From Chloroflexota bacterium (GTDB lineage: Bacteria > Chloroflexota > Dehalococcoidia > JACPQD01), in the NCBI GenBank assembly GCA_016190665.1, contig JACPQD010000088.1, positions 1 to 55,332 of the forward strand: 55,332 nt of DNA, written 5' to 3'. A program made the position numbers and the translations under genes. Under the pieces are notes generated by a model that saw only the letters and a program-made list of their open reading frames with translations, ran no database searches and was not told the DNA's origin. This document shows, one piece after another, positions 1-8,884 of this stretch. The stretch's first letter is position 1. Each line of letters begins with the position of its first letter.

Positions 1-52
1 CCGTGGGAGAGGACTAAGGTGAGGGGGCTTTCCGGTTTCACCCTCACCCTAC

Positions 53-73
53 CCTCTCCCATCGAGGGAGAGG
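53..73. repeat. Short inverted repeat in the leading intergenic region
   Basis: CCTCTCCC (53-60) pairs with GGGAGAGG (66-73) around a 5-nt loop, preceded by a CCCTCACCCT tract. It is not followed by a T run, so it looks more like a dispersed intergenic repeat than a terminator. Nothing else coding is visible in 1-278. Confidence 0.5.
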
Positions 74-96
74 AAACTCGAACGGGCGTCATGCAC

Positions 97-127
97 TTGA
101 CAGAAGTGTTTTATGAGACAGTATTGT
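97..127 (+). promoter_or_regulatory. Possible sigma70-type promoter for the cupin/UGSC cluster
   Basis: A perfect -35 hexamer TTGACA (97-102) is followed after 19 nt by TATTGT (122-127). The spacer is longer than the optimal 17, so this is a tentative call. It lies about 150 nt upstream of the first gene and faces the selenoprotein/SBP cluster. Confidence 0.35.
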
Positions 128-278
128 AGCGTGCTATGCCCTCGGACGCTGTAGCGGGGGGACGCAATATGGAGTGCGGCGGCCCCGACGCATCGGGATC
201 CCGGGGAAGGGGGACTTGCCGCCGCTTTTGAAAGCGCAGGCAAGCCTGCGCAGTCCAAACATAACACAAGGAGGAAAA

Positions 279-626
279 GTGGACAAGGTCAGAATATTCG
301 ACCTGAAAGACGCCCCGCTGAAAGAGTTGCCCTTTCACGTCATGTCGCGGACGATCATCAACGAGAGGGTGGGTAACGTGCACCTGCGCCTGGGCATCGG
401 CGAGTGTGCCCCGGGCGTGGAGAGCGACGAGCACGCGCGCACCTGGGACGAGGTTGTCTACTACATCAGCGGGGAGCCGATACTGGAAATCAGTGACGGG
501 CCGACCTATAAGCTGGGCCCGGGCAATCTCATCGTCGTGCCCAGGGGCCTCAAGCATCGGCACCGCAACGTGGGCAAGGAGAAGCTCGTGCAGCTCTTCT
601 TGCAGGCGGAGCCTGCCGAGGGATAG
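279..626 (+). CDS. Small single-domain cupin protein
   Basis: This 115-residue protein is one cupin beta-barrel. The second cupin motif G(X)5PXG(X)2H(X)3N is matched exactly by GNLIVVPRGLKHRHRN near residue 95. A first motif with a possible metal ligand lies in DEHARTWDEVVYYISGEP. Only part of the usual His/Glu set is obvious, so metal binding is likely but not certain. The start is GTG 279, because GGAGG sits just upstream; an in-frame ATG at 174 would add 35 residues unlike a cupin. The gene precedes the first UGSC selenoprotein by 97 nt in the same direction. Small cupins of this type act as isomerases, dioxygenases or sugar/effector-binding proteins; nothing here selects one role. A probable relic of a second copy lies at 8801-8869, also just upstream of a UGSC gene. 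Confidence 0.85.
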   Translation: MDKVRIFDLKDAPLKELPFHVMSRTIINERVGNVHLRLGIGECAPGVESDEHARTWDEVVYYISGEPILEISDGPTYKLGPGNLIVVPRGLKHRHRNVGKEKLVQLFLQAEPAEG

Positions 627-723
627 CTGGGGGTCAGGGGATAGGGCATGGGGGTTGGGCTTGTGTCCTGAGTCCCCTGGCACCTCCACGAACTAAACCC
701 GACGATAGAAGGAAGGTTGCACC

Positions 724-2394
724 ATGCAAACAGAGCAGAGAAAACCCGACGGAGTTAGAGCGGCTTCGGACGCGGTGCAGGTCGAGGTTCTGAACCCTGT
801 GGCCGAAGTGCGGCCGAAGACGGCGATGCCGGCCCGCCGGCTCGATACGCTCAGTGGCAAGCGCATAGGCTTGTGGTGGGATACGAAGTCCCATGGAGAC
901 CTGGCCTTGAACGCTGCTGCCGAAGCAATCCAGCGCAACTTCCAGGACGTATCTTTTACCTTCTTCACTCGCCAGTGGATCCATGCACCAGTGGACTACA
1001 ACGTTGTGAAGGAGGGCAACTGCGACGCGGTAATCGCCGCCTCCGCCGACTGAGGCAACTGTGCATCGTGGCTTGCCCGCGACTGCGTGGATTTTGAGAA
1101 GATGGGCATTCCCTGCGTCGGGATTGTCTCTACCGGGTTTACATCCGTTTGGGAGGCTGTGCACCGCGCCATGGGACTGGATGTCCTCGGCAAGATCGTT
1201 GTGGGAGAGACTCTCTCGGAAGTATCCCCTGAGCGCGTCCGTGAGGTCGTCCTTGAGCGCGCCGAGGACCTGTTCAAAGCCTTGACGGAGCAATCAAAAG
1301 TTATCGCCAGGCCGACGGCCACCGCCAGCCAGGTCCTCAGGTATGGGGGGCGGGACTTCTTCGAGGCGACGCAGAACCTGAATGAGGACTTTCTCGACCG
1401 GGGCTGGGGGGACGGTTTCCCGATTGTGCCACCGAGGCCCGAAGCGGCGGAAGCCATGCTTCGTGGCACATCCCGTAGCCGGGACGAAGTGGTCGTCATC
1501 ATGGATCCCGGCCGGGGGACAGCCACCGTCGAGAAGATTGCCATCAACTGCGTTATGGCTGGGTGCAGGCCGGAGCATTTGCCCGTGGTGATTGCAGCCG
1601 TCGAGGCCATGTCGGAGCCGGAGTTCGATCTGACCACGGTGGCCCAGTCCACCGGCCCTCAGGCGCCCCTTCTGGTGATAAACGGGCCCATCAGGAAGCA
1701 GCTTGGCATCAATTCTGGGCGATGCGCCTTGGGTCCCGGGGCGCCGTCCCGGGTCAACACGGTGATAGGCCGCGCCATCCGACTGGTGATGATGAATGTC
1801 GGCCATGCCTATCCCGGCGTCATGGATATGGATACCATTGGTACCCCCAACAAGTACAGCATGTGTCTGGGTGAGAACGAGGAGGCGAACCCCTGGGGGT
1901 CCTTCCATGTGGAACGAGGTTATCGCCAGGATGAGAGCACGGTTACCGTTTTCCCTTCCGGGGGACTCCTTGAAGTGGGCGACCTGGTGAGCGTGACGCC
2001 GGAGGCCGTGCTGATGACCTTTGCCTACACAGCCAACGCTCCCATGACGCCGTCCTGGAGTTGGCTCCGCCCGGAGGGCCACGAGCGGGAACCGCTCATG
2101 TTGATTTGCCCGGACCATGCGCGAATCATTGCTGAGGCCGGCTGGACCAAGAACGATGTCCGGCGGTTCATGTTTCACAATTCCAGGATCCCCCTGGGGG
2201 TGCTCAAGAACCCAACGAGGCCCGGGGCGGTGGCCCCGGGTTGGAAATGGCTATTTGACAAGCCCAATGACACCATGGTGCCTGTGGTGCGGGACCCAAG
2301 CCACTATCACATCGTGGTAGTTGGAGGGCCTTCAGGAAAGTCGGCCTACGTTTGGGATTGGGGAGAGCCGATTACCAGGGTGATACGTCCGTAG
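724..2394 (+). CDS. UGSC-type selenoprotein fused to conserved C-terminal domain (paralogue 1, Sec110)
   Basis: One continuous frame of 556 residues if TGA 1051-1053 is read as selenocysteine (residue 110, in SAD-U-GNC-ASWLARDC). The N-terminal domain (about 15-200) begins EVLNPVAEVRP and carries the U-x-x-C redox motif. The C-terminal domain (about 210-556) has GWGDG (227-231), NCVMAGC (275-281), INGPIRKQLGIN, RVNTVIGRAIRL, GENEEANPW and CPDHARIIAEAGWTKNDVRRF, all shared with paralogues in this window; I know no function for it. A bacterial-SECIS-like hairpin follows the TGA. Elsewhere in the window TGA ends genes normally (rpmG, rplJ), so this is local recoding. The start is ATG 724 behind AAGGAAGG. 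It is followed 33 nt later by an SBP gene, suggesting one operon. Likely a cytoplasmic selenol-dependent reductase (inference). A nonsense mutation is unlikely, because six paralogues share the site. Confidence 0.88.
1063..1086 (+). promoter_or_regulatory. Bacterial SECIS-like hairpin, UGSC paralogue 1
   Basis: TCGTGG (1066-1071) pairs with CCGCGA (1077-1082) around loop CTTGC, with one G-T wobble where three paralogues have a T-A pair. GCA 1063-1065 and TGC 1084-1086 extend the stem across one bulged C. The loop begins after 18 nt from the TGA. The loop lacks G in its first two positions unless the closing G:C pair opens. Confidence 0.65.
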
Positions 2395-2427
2395 GCATTC
2401 AGGAGTAGCTCGAAAGGAGCCCACAAC

Positions 2428-4107
2428 ATGGGGACGAGAAGATCTCTGATAGCGGTTCTGACCGTTCTTGGCTTGCTTCTGGCCGCCTGCGCACCGGCGG
2501 CGGCGCCGACGCCCAAGCCCGCCCTGCCGTCGCCAGCCCCGACTAAAGTCGGGGCCGCCACGCCGGAGGCCAAGCCGGCAGCGCCTGCCGCCACGCCCAA
2601 GCCAGCCGGGGAAACGCCCAAATACGGCGGCATTTTCACCACCACGGTGACAAACATGGCCAGCCTTGACCCTCAGCAGGACACCGGAGCCGTGTACATG
2701 AATGTGGCTCCCATGTATACCACACTCGTTCAGGGCCACCCTCTGACCAACGATAAGATCGTCCCCGGCCTGGCTGAGAAATGGGAGATGAGCCAGGACG
2801 GCCTGGCCTGGACCTTCGATATCCGGCAAGGAGTGAAGTTCCACGATGGCACCCCCTTCACCATCGACGACGCCGTCTTTTCTGTGAAGCGGCTTGCGGA
2901 CCCGCCCAGGGGAATCGTGAGCAACGCCGCTTACCTGCTCAAGCCGGTGGTGAAGTCCATCGATAAGGAGGGCAACAAGCTCAAAATGGCATTAAGCTCC
3001 CCCTTTGCCCTCCTGCTGGACACGCTCGGGCTTAGCCATTCGGCGATTTACTCGCAGAAGTACGTCGAGCAACACGGGGATATGAAGAGGACGGCCATGG
3101 GCACGGGGCCGTTCAAGTTCAAGGCCTACACCCCAGGCACAATCCTTGAGGGGGTCAAGAACCTCGACTTCTGGGTGAAGGGGCGGCCCTATCTCGATGG
3201 CTACCGTGTCCTTATCATCAGCGATCCCGCCACCCGTCTGGCTGCCTTCCGAACCGGGAAGATAAACCGGACCGGAAAGACCACCTATGCTTTAACGCCA
3301 ACCGAGATGGAGACGGTAGCCAAGGATAACCCTGCGCTGAAATTCTATCCTTCCGCCTCCGTCAACGGCGCCTGGTTCTTCCTGAACACGCGGAGACCGC
3401 CTTTCCAGGACCAGCGGGTGCGCACAGCGGTGCATCTGGCGTTGGACCGGCAGGCGGCGATCAAGGTGCTCGCCAAAGGAAAGGGGCTGCTGGGCCAACC
3501 TCTCCCTCTCGATCCCTGGGCGATCCCTGAAGCGGAGTTGGTCAAGATGCCCGGCTACCGCCAGCCCAAGGATGCCGATATTCAGGACGCGAAGAGGCTG
3601 ATGCGGGAAGCAGGCTATGCTGACGGCTTCGATTTGGCGATTTGGGCTCGCCAGCAGTGGCAGAGCAGGGAATCGGCTGTCTTCATGACGAACCAACTGG
3701 CTGCAATTGGCGTCAGGGCGAAGGTCCAGGTGGTGGGCGACGCGGAATTCTGGGAGACGGGGCGCCAGGCGCGGCATGAAGCCATGTCCTACACGTCCGT
3801 CTTCTTTACGCCTGATCCGCAGTGGGGCGGTCGTTCCTGGGCGCCCGGCGGCACTCTTAATTTCTCGGGAAACGAGGATGACAAAGAGCTTGCCAGGATG
3901 TTTGATGAGCAGATCAAGATCTTGGACCTGGCGCAACGGAAGGCGCTGATTCGCAAGATGGCTGAACATCTGCTCAATGCCCTACCTGCCATGCCCGTTG
4001 TTTGGCATCAGGTCTTCATCGGCGCCGGCCCCGAGGTCAGGAATTTCACGCCGGGGATAAGCGATTACCTTGCCAATACCCTGGAGGAGATCTGGCTGGC
4101 CAAGTAG
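2428..4107 (+). CDS. Family-5 (peptide/nickel-type) ABC transporter solute-binding lipoprotein
   Basis: 559-residue extracytoplasmic binding protein. The signal peptide ends in lipobox LLAAC with lipidated Cys21, then a Pro/Ala/Lys linker to about residue 65, then the SBP_bac_5 fold starting at YGGIF. Family landmarks include PGLAEKWEMSQDGLAWTF, GVKFHDGTPFTIDDAVFSVK, MGTGPFKFKAY, GRPYLDGYRV and RVRTAVHLALDRQAAI. It should capture a substrate at the outer membrane face and pass it to a DppB/C-like permease. The start is ATG 2428 behind AAAGGAG. It lies 33 nt after UGSC paralogue 1 and upstream of paralogue 2, one of several selenoprotein-SBP pairs. Substrates of this family range from peptides to glycosides, nickel and small organics, so the ligand cannot be assigned. 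Confidence 0.95.
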   Translation: MGTRRSLIAVLTVLGLLLAACAPAAAPTPKPALPSPAPTKVGAATPEAKPAAPAATPKPAGETPKYGGIFTTTVTNMASLDPQQDTGAVYMNVAPMYTTLVQGHPLTNDKIVPGLAEKWEMSQDGLAWTFDIRQGVKFHDGTPFTIDDAVFSVKRLADPPRGIVSNAAYLLKPVVKSIDKEGNKLKMALSSPFALLLDTLGLSHSAIYSQKYVEQHGDMKRTAMGTGPFKFKAYTPGTILEGVKNLDFWVKGRPYLDGYRVLIISDPATRLAAFRTGKINRTGKTTYALTPTEMETVAKDNPALKFYPSASVNGAWFFLNTRRPPFQDQRVRTAVHLALDRQAAIKVLAKGKGLLGQPLPLDPWAIPEAELVKMPGYRQPKDADIQDAKRLMREAGYADGFDLAIWARQQWQSRESAVFMTNQLAAIGVRAKVQVVGDAEFWETGRQARHEAMSYTSVFFTPDPQWGGRSWAPGGTLNFSGNEDDKELARMFDEQIKILDLAQRKALIRKMAEHLLNALPAMPVVWHQVFIGAGPEVRNFTPGISDYLANTLEEIWLAK

Positions 4108-4125
4108 GGGCACAGGAGAGACCGA

Positions 4126-4248
4126 ACATGGATAAACAGGATAAGTAGGATTATCTGTCGATTTTTGATTGGGGATTTTGATTGGCCAGGTGTCCTCAAT
4201 CAGCAACCAGCAATCTGCAATCTTATCCTGTCTATCCTGTCCATCCAT
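4126..4248. repeat. Dispersed intergenic repeat (CATGGATnnACAGGAT family)
   Basis: Starts CATGGATAAACAGGATAA and ends with near-inverted copies TATCCTGTCTATCCTGTCC and ATCCATG, so the two ends face each other. The same motif bounds the gaps at 27757-27870 and 44776-44901. It replaces any obvious promoter in this gap. Confidence 0.55.
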
Positions 4249-4267
4249 GTTAAATGAGGTAGTGCTG

Positions 4268-5890
4268 ATGGCCGAGATCGAGGTTATGAATCCGGTGGCG
4301 GAAGTGCGGCCCAAGGGGGTCACGCCCGCTCCACGGCTGGACACCCTCGACGGCAAGAAGATTGCGCTCTGGTGGAACACCAAGTCGAACGGAGACGTGG
4401 CCCTGACCGCAGCGGCTGAAGCGATACAGCGTCACTTCAAGAATGTCACTTTTGAGCGTTTTACCCTCCAGTTGGGCCTGGCGACCGGGCCTTACGACGC
4501 GGTGAGAAGCGGGGGCTTCGACGCCGTCATCGCCAGCACCGGCGACTGAGGCGCCTGTACGTCGTGGCTTGCCCACGATTGCGTCGAGTTCGAGGCCATG
4601 GGCATTCCCACTGCTGGCATCGTTTCGAGCGGGTTCGTGCCGGTTTGGGAGGCGCGAGGCCGCGCTAGAGGGCTGGATGTGCCGCCGAGGGTCGTCATAG
4701 GACCCACCATAACGGAGATACCCCCGGAGCGCGTGCGCCAGGAGGTCTTGGACCATGCCGCCGACCTGTTCCGCGCTCTCACCGAGCAGCCGGTAGTCAT
4801 GGCGAAGCCTGGCTCGGCTTCGGAGCAGTTGCTCCGCTATCAGGGAGAGGACGTCATCGAGGCGGAACGCAGGTTATATGATGACTTTCTGGATCGGGGT
4901 TGGGGGGATGGCTTCCCCATGATGCCGCCAACGCGGAAGGCCGTGGACGCTATGGTGCGTGGAGCTTCCCGCGGACGCAACGAGGTGGTCGTTACCATGG
5001 AGCCAGGCCGAGGGCTGGCCACGGTGGAGAAGGTCGCCATAAACAGTGTGATGGCCGGCTGCCGGCCGGAGCATCTGCCCGTGGTGATCGCGGCATTAGA
5101 GGCCATGTCGGAGCCGAAGTTCGATTTGACGAGGATAGCTCAGTCCACGGGAGCGCACACTCCTCTTCTGCTGATAAACGGCCCGATCAGGAAGGAGTTG
5201 GGGATCAATTCCGGACGTTGCGCTCTGGGGCCGGGCGCTCCTTCTCGGGTCAACACGGTGATAGGCAGGGCCATCCGTTTATGCATGATGAACCTCGGCC
5301 ATGCTTATCCCGGCGTCATGGACATGGACACCATCGGCTCGGCCAATAAGTACAGCATGTGCATGGGGGAGAACGAGGAGGAGAACCCGTGGGAGCCGTT
5401 CCACGTTGAGCGCGGTTTCCGCGGTGAAGAGAGCACGGTGACGGTCTTCCCCTGCGGAGGCCACCTTGAGGTGCCCGATCTGGTGAGCGTGACCGCCGAG
5501 ACCGTCATGACAGCCTTCGCCTACTCTGCGAACGCCCCGCTGACATCCTGCTGGGACTGGCTGCGGCCGGAGACCACCCACCAGGAGCATTTGATTATGT
5601 TAGCTCCGGACCACGCGCGGATCATCGCCGGAGACGGCTGGACTAAGAATGACATCAGACGCTTCATGTTCCACAACTCGCGCGTTCCCCTGGGAGTCTT
5701 GAAGAACCCGGTGAGGAAAAGCGCTGTGGCGCCAGGGTGGAAGTGGTTGATGGACAGGGCCGACGACACAATGGTGCCGACGGTGCGGAATCCGCAAGAC
5801 TATCATATCGTGGTGGTGGGAGGCTCCTCGGGCAAGTCGGGGTATGTCTGGGATTGGGCAGAGCCGGTCACCAGGGTGATACGCGGCTAA
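4268..5890 (+). CDS. UGSC-type selenoprotein fused to conserved C-terminal domain (paralogue 2, Sec94)
   Basis: 540 residues when TGA 4547-4549 is read as Sec94 in STGD-U-GAC-TSWLAHDC. The start chosen is ATG 4268 (MAEIEVMNPVAEVRP), which aligns with the other paralogues and follows a GAGGT site; upstream in-frame starts at 4247 and 4169 read through repeat DNA. The N-terminal redox domain is followed without interruption by the C-terminal domain, with GWGDG, NSVMAGCRPEHLPVV (first Cys of paralogue 1 replaced by Ser), NGPIRKELGIN, RVNTVIGRAIRL and GENEEENPW. The Cys to Ser change shows that only the second Cys of NxVMAGC is invariant. A CitE-like gene starts 44 nt downstream. The role is inferred to be thiol/selenol redox catalysis on an unknown substrate. 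Confidence 0.88.
4562..4578 (+). promoter_or_regulatory. Bacterial SECIS-like hairpin, UGSC paralogue 2
   Basis: TCGTGG (4562-4567) pairs perfectly with CCACGA (4573-4578) around loop CTTGC (4568-4572). The loop begins after 18 nt from TGA 4547-4549, the same spacing as in paralogues 1, 3, 4 and 5. Confidence 0.65.
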
Positions 5891-5934
5891 GATTGGCAGA
5901 CCAGCAAAATACGTCAAACGGAGGTGTGAATCTG

Positions 5935-6831
5935 ATGGAGCCGTCAAAACTGCTGAGAAGCCTGCTTTTCGTTCCTGGAAACAGAGAAGCCTGGATAGCG
6001 AAGGCGCCCCAGTACGGGGCGGATGCACTCATTCTTGATTTGGAGGACGCTGTACCGCCTGACGAAAAAGTGCCCGCCCGTCAAATAGTAAGGAGGGCTC
6101 TAGATACAATGGGCACGGCGGGACACACCTTGTGGGTCAGACCTAACGGCCTGGAGACCGGCCTGTTTGAGGACGACCTGGAAGCTGTAGTGTCCCCGGG
6201 CCTGTACTCGATCATACTGCCAAAAGTGCGGACACGAGAGGATGTGGTGCGAGCCGATATCCTGCTGGGGTTCTTCGAGCGGCGCGCCGGCATGGAGGTG
6301 GGCAAGGTTTTCTTGCGACCGGGCCTTGAGACAGCGCCGGCGATTCGGGATGCCTACGATATAGCCAAAGCCTCCCCGCGAGTTGACTACATGGGTTTCG
6401 GTCACGTGAAGTCAGCGGACCCCGCTCGTTCCATAGGCTTTGTGTGGACCAGAGAACGGAAGGAGACCCTTTTTATCCGCGCCAAAGTGCTTCTCGATCT
6501 AAGGGCAGCCGGCGTTCGCCATCCTATGGCGGCGCCCTGGTCGGATATCAAGGACCTCGAGGGCCTGCGCGAATACTCCTTAGAGATGCGGCAACTGGGC
6601 TACACTGGGGGCACGGCGCTTCACCCAGGTCAGGTGCCCATCATGAACGAGGTGTACACGCCTGCCCGGGAGGAAATCGCCTACTGGCAAGGTGTTGTTG
6701 CTGCGATGGAAGAAGCCGAAAAAGTCGGGCGCGCCGCCGTTTTGTACGAGGGGCAATTGATAGACATCGCCATGGCTAAGACGGCGCAGGACATGTTGGA
6801 GATGGCGCGGCGACTGGGGATTGTGGACTAA
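5935..6831 (+). CDS. HpcH/HpaI aldolase / citrate lyase beta (CitE)-like protein
   Basis: 298 residues of the CitE-like C-C lyase family, a TIM barrel that uses a divalent metal to cleave or form acyl-CoA esters such as malyl-, citramalyl- or citryl-CoA. Visible landmarks are LLFVPGN (10-16), DLEDAVPPDEK with likely metal ligands near Glu37/Asp38, VRPNG, LPKVRTREDV and GGTALHPGQVPIMNE, typical of the family's C-terminal end. The start is ATG 5935 behind GGAGGTG; an earlier in-frame ATG (5737) overlaps the preceding gene. It is the only carbon-carbon lyase in this cluster, placed between a UGSC selenoprotein and an SBP, so it may act on a CoA product of the same pathway (inference). The exact substrate cannot be read from sequence. 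Confidence 0.9.
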   Translation: MEPSKLLRSLLFVPGNREAWIAKAPQYGADALILDLEDAVPPDEKVPARQIVRRALDTMGTAGHTLWVRPNGLETGLFEDDLEAVVSPGLYSIILPKVRTREDVVRADILLGFFERRAGMEVGKVFLRPGLETAPAIRDAYDIAKASPRVDYMGFGHVKSADPARSIGFVWTRERKETLFIRAKVLLDLRAAGVRHPMAAPWSDIKDLEGLREYSLEMRQLGYTGGTALHPGQVPIMNEVYTPAREEIAYWQGVVAAMEEAEKVGRAAVLYEGQLIDIAMAKTAQDMLEMARRLGIVD

Positions 6832-6954
6832 TCAGTGTATCTCGTTTTGAGCTGGTGACTCAGGCAATGCAAACTGAGTATCAGGAGGTCAAGCCATGAA
6901 CTAGGTAGCCGACTTCCGTGGGGTTACGGGTTGTGCATAGAAGGAGGCTTTACT

Positions 6955-8673
6955 ATGCTCACGACAAAGTTCTCCATCATCGCCAGTTGCTTCACTATCC
7001 TGGGCCTCTTGAGCGCAGGCTGCGCCCCGGCGGTGGCCCCGACGCCTACGCCGAAGCCACCGGCAACAGCACCGACCAAGGCGCCGGCAGCGCCCGCGGC
7101 ACCAGCCAAAGGGCCGGTGTCCGAAACCCCCGCGCCCAAACCGCCGGCCCCAGCCCCCACCCCTAAGCCAGCCGACCAGCCCCGCTACGGCGGCATAGTC
7201 ACCAGGGCCATCGAGCAGGATATACCCCACTTCGACCTGCACCAGGGTGCGGCACTCCCTTCCACGCAGACGCTCACTAATATTTACCAGGGCCTGGTGC
7301 GGCTGCATCCTCTCGAGCATCAGAAGATAATGCCGGAACTGGCAGAGAAGTGGGAGGTAAGTCCCGACGGAACGGTCTACGTCTTCAAATTCTACCAGGG
7401 CGTCAAGTGGCACGATGGCAAGGCTCTTACCATGGAGGATGTCAAATACAGCCTGGAGAGGTTGAGCGATCCCAAGAAGTTCAGGACAATCTCGCCACGG
7501 GGTGCGGCCTTATTGGCAGCGATGGATAACGCTGAGATAGTGGACGAGTATACGCTCAAGATAACCACAAAATATCCCAGCGCCGCCTTCTTGTTTAATC
7601 TTGCCACAGGCTGGGTGGCCATAGCGCCGAAACATATCCTCTCAGAAAAAGGGGACATGAAAAGAGACGCCGTTGGGACAGGCCCCTTCAAACTTAAGCA
7701 GCACAACCCGAACATAGTCCTGGAGCTGGAGAAGAATGCTGGTTACCATATCAAGGGTGTGCCCTACCTTGATGGTATTAAGTTCTATACTATCAAGGAT
7801 GGCGCCACCCGCTTCAGCGCTTTTCGCACTGGGAAGGTGAAAATCACTTACTCGGGCTCCGGGGGTCTCACCACTCAAGAGACGGAGATCGTGAAGCGAG
7901 AGATGGCAGACAGGGCCGTCGTCTATGACAGCGACTCGCAAGCCCGCTACACCATCAGATTCAACTTCCAGCGCAAGCCCTGGGACGACGTAAGGGTGAG
8001 GAAAGCGGTGGACCTGGCTTTCGACCGGCAGGCGGCTATCAAAGTTAATGGCATAGGCAACATCGGTTCCATTTATGTGGCGCCCTGGGGAATGAAGCCG
8101 CAAGAGGTGGCGAACCTCCCCGGCTACCGCGCGCCCAAGGATGCTGACGTCGCCCAGGCAAAAAAGCTTATGGCCGACGCCGGTTACGCCACGGGCATAA
8201 AGACCACGTTCCTGGTTCGGTCCGCCGGGCCCAACACCCGACAGGGGGAGGTTGCCAAGGACCAACTGGCAAGGATTGGCATCGATGCCGAACTGATTGT
8301 GCTGGAGCAAGCTGGCTTCATAGAGCGCTTAGGGCGCCTGGCTTTTGACTTAGCCTCCTATAAGCACTCGGACGCCGTCGGCGACCCCAGCGAGACCCTC
8401 TATGGTTACTATTACACCGGGGCCGACCAAAGCTGGAGCTTCAGTAATAAGGAGATAGATGGGCTGATCGATAAGCAAGCCCGCACCGTGGGCAAGAAGG
8501 CCCGCGAGGCTATTCTGGACGACCTCGAAAAGAAGCTCACAGAGCTGGTCCCCATGGTTATTGTCTTCTGGGACGTGTATCAGGTTGGCGCCTGGAAGGA
8601 AGTTAAGAACTTCAGTCCCGGCCCCGGCGCCCACCCTTGGGGCAAGTTTGACTATATGTGGCTAGCGAAATAG
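6955..8673 (+). CDS. Family-5 ABC transporter solute-binding lipoprotein
   Basis: 572 residues. The signal peptide ends at LLSAGC (Cys23), then a long Pro/Ala/Thr linker to about residue 78, then the SBP_bac_5 fold (YGGIV, GVKWHDGKALTMEDVKYSL, VGTGPFKLKQHNP, GVPYLDGIKFYTIKD, DVRVRKAVDLAFDRQAAI, C-terminal YMWLAK). The start is ATG 6955 behind AAGGAGG; the upstream in-frame ATG at 6931 has no such site. The 68 nt that encode the start of the linker (7021-7088) are identical to 13604-13671 in another SBP, pointing to recent duplication or gene conversion. It sits between the CitE-like gene and UGSC paralogue 3. Ligand unknown. Confidence 0.95.
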   Translation: MLTTKFSIIASCFTILGLLSAGCAPAVAPTPTPKPPATAPTKAPAAPAAPAKGPVSETPAPKPPAPAPTPKPADQPRYGGIVTRAIEQDIPHFDLHQGAALPSTQTLTNIYQGLVRLHPLEHQKIMPELAEKWEVSPDGTVYVFKFYQGVKWHDGKALTMEDVKYSLERLSDPKKFRTISPRGAALLAAMDNAEIVDEYTLKITTKYPSAAFLFNLATGWVAIAPKHILSEKGDMKRDAVGTGPFKLKQHNPNIVLELEKNAGYHIKGVPYLDGIKFYTIKDGATRFSAFRTGKVKITYSGSGGLTTQETEIVKREMADRAVVYDSDSQARYTIRFNFQRKPWDDVRVRKAVDLAFDRQAAIKVNGIGNIGSIYVAPWGMKPQEVANLPGYRAPKDADVAQAKKLMADAGYATGIKTTFLVRSAGPNTRQGEVAKDQLARIGIDAELIVLEQAGFIERLGRLAFDLASYKHSDAVGDPSETLYGYYYTGADQSWSFSNKEIDGLIDKQARTVGKKAREAILDDLEKKLTELVPMVIVFWDVYQVGAWKEVKNFSPGPGAHPWGKFDYMWLAK

Positions 8674-8690
8674 GGCGCAAGCAGAAAACG

Positions 8691-8708
8691 CTGGACAATA
8701 CTGTCCAG
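8691..8708 (+). terminator. Possible hairpin after SBP gene
   Basis: CTGGACA (8691-8697) and TGTCCAG (8702-8708) form a perfect 7-bp stem 18 nt after the stop codon. It is followed only by GTTTCG, so it is at best a weak terminator or a transcript-end stabiliser. Confidence 0.35.
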
Positions 8709-8800
8709 GTTTCGTGAGGGGAGTGCTGGGAAAGTCAAAAAGGTCAGCGGGCCGCCGGAGTTGTCTCTTGCGAGGTCGTTTGAATGAAGAGGTGGGGGTG

Positions 8801-8869
8801 GTGAAGGTTGGGGTGAGGATCGCCGAGTGTGCCCTGGTCGATCCTGGTGAGCACCCTCCGAATAACTAG
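8801..8869 (+). pseudogene. Probable relic of a cupin gene
   Basis: A 22-codon reading frame from GTG 8801 to TAG 8867 encodes VGVRIAECALVDPGEH, resembling the stretch VHLRLGIGECAPGVESDEH of the cupin at 279-626. Both lie just upstream of a UGSC gene. The rest of the cupin is missing and there is no clear ribosome site. The match is short, so chance cannot be excluded. Confidence 0.3.
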
Positions 8870-8884
8870 AGAGGTGGAGTTACG

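Noticed and set aside
1051..1053. In-frame TGA as a nonsense mutation (pseudogene) in the UGSC genes
   Set aside because: Six paralogues share TGA at the same active-site position, both flanks stay conserved, and hairpins follow at fixed spacing. Independent nonsense mutations at one codon in six genes are implausible.
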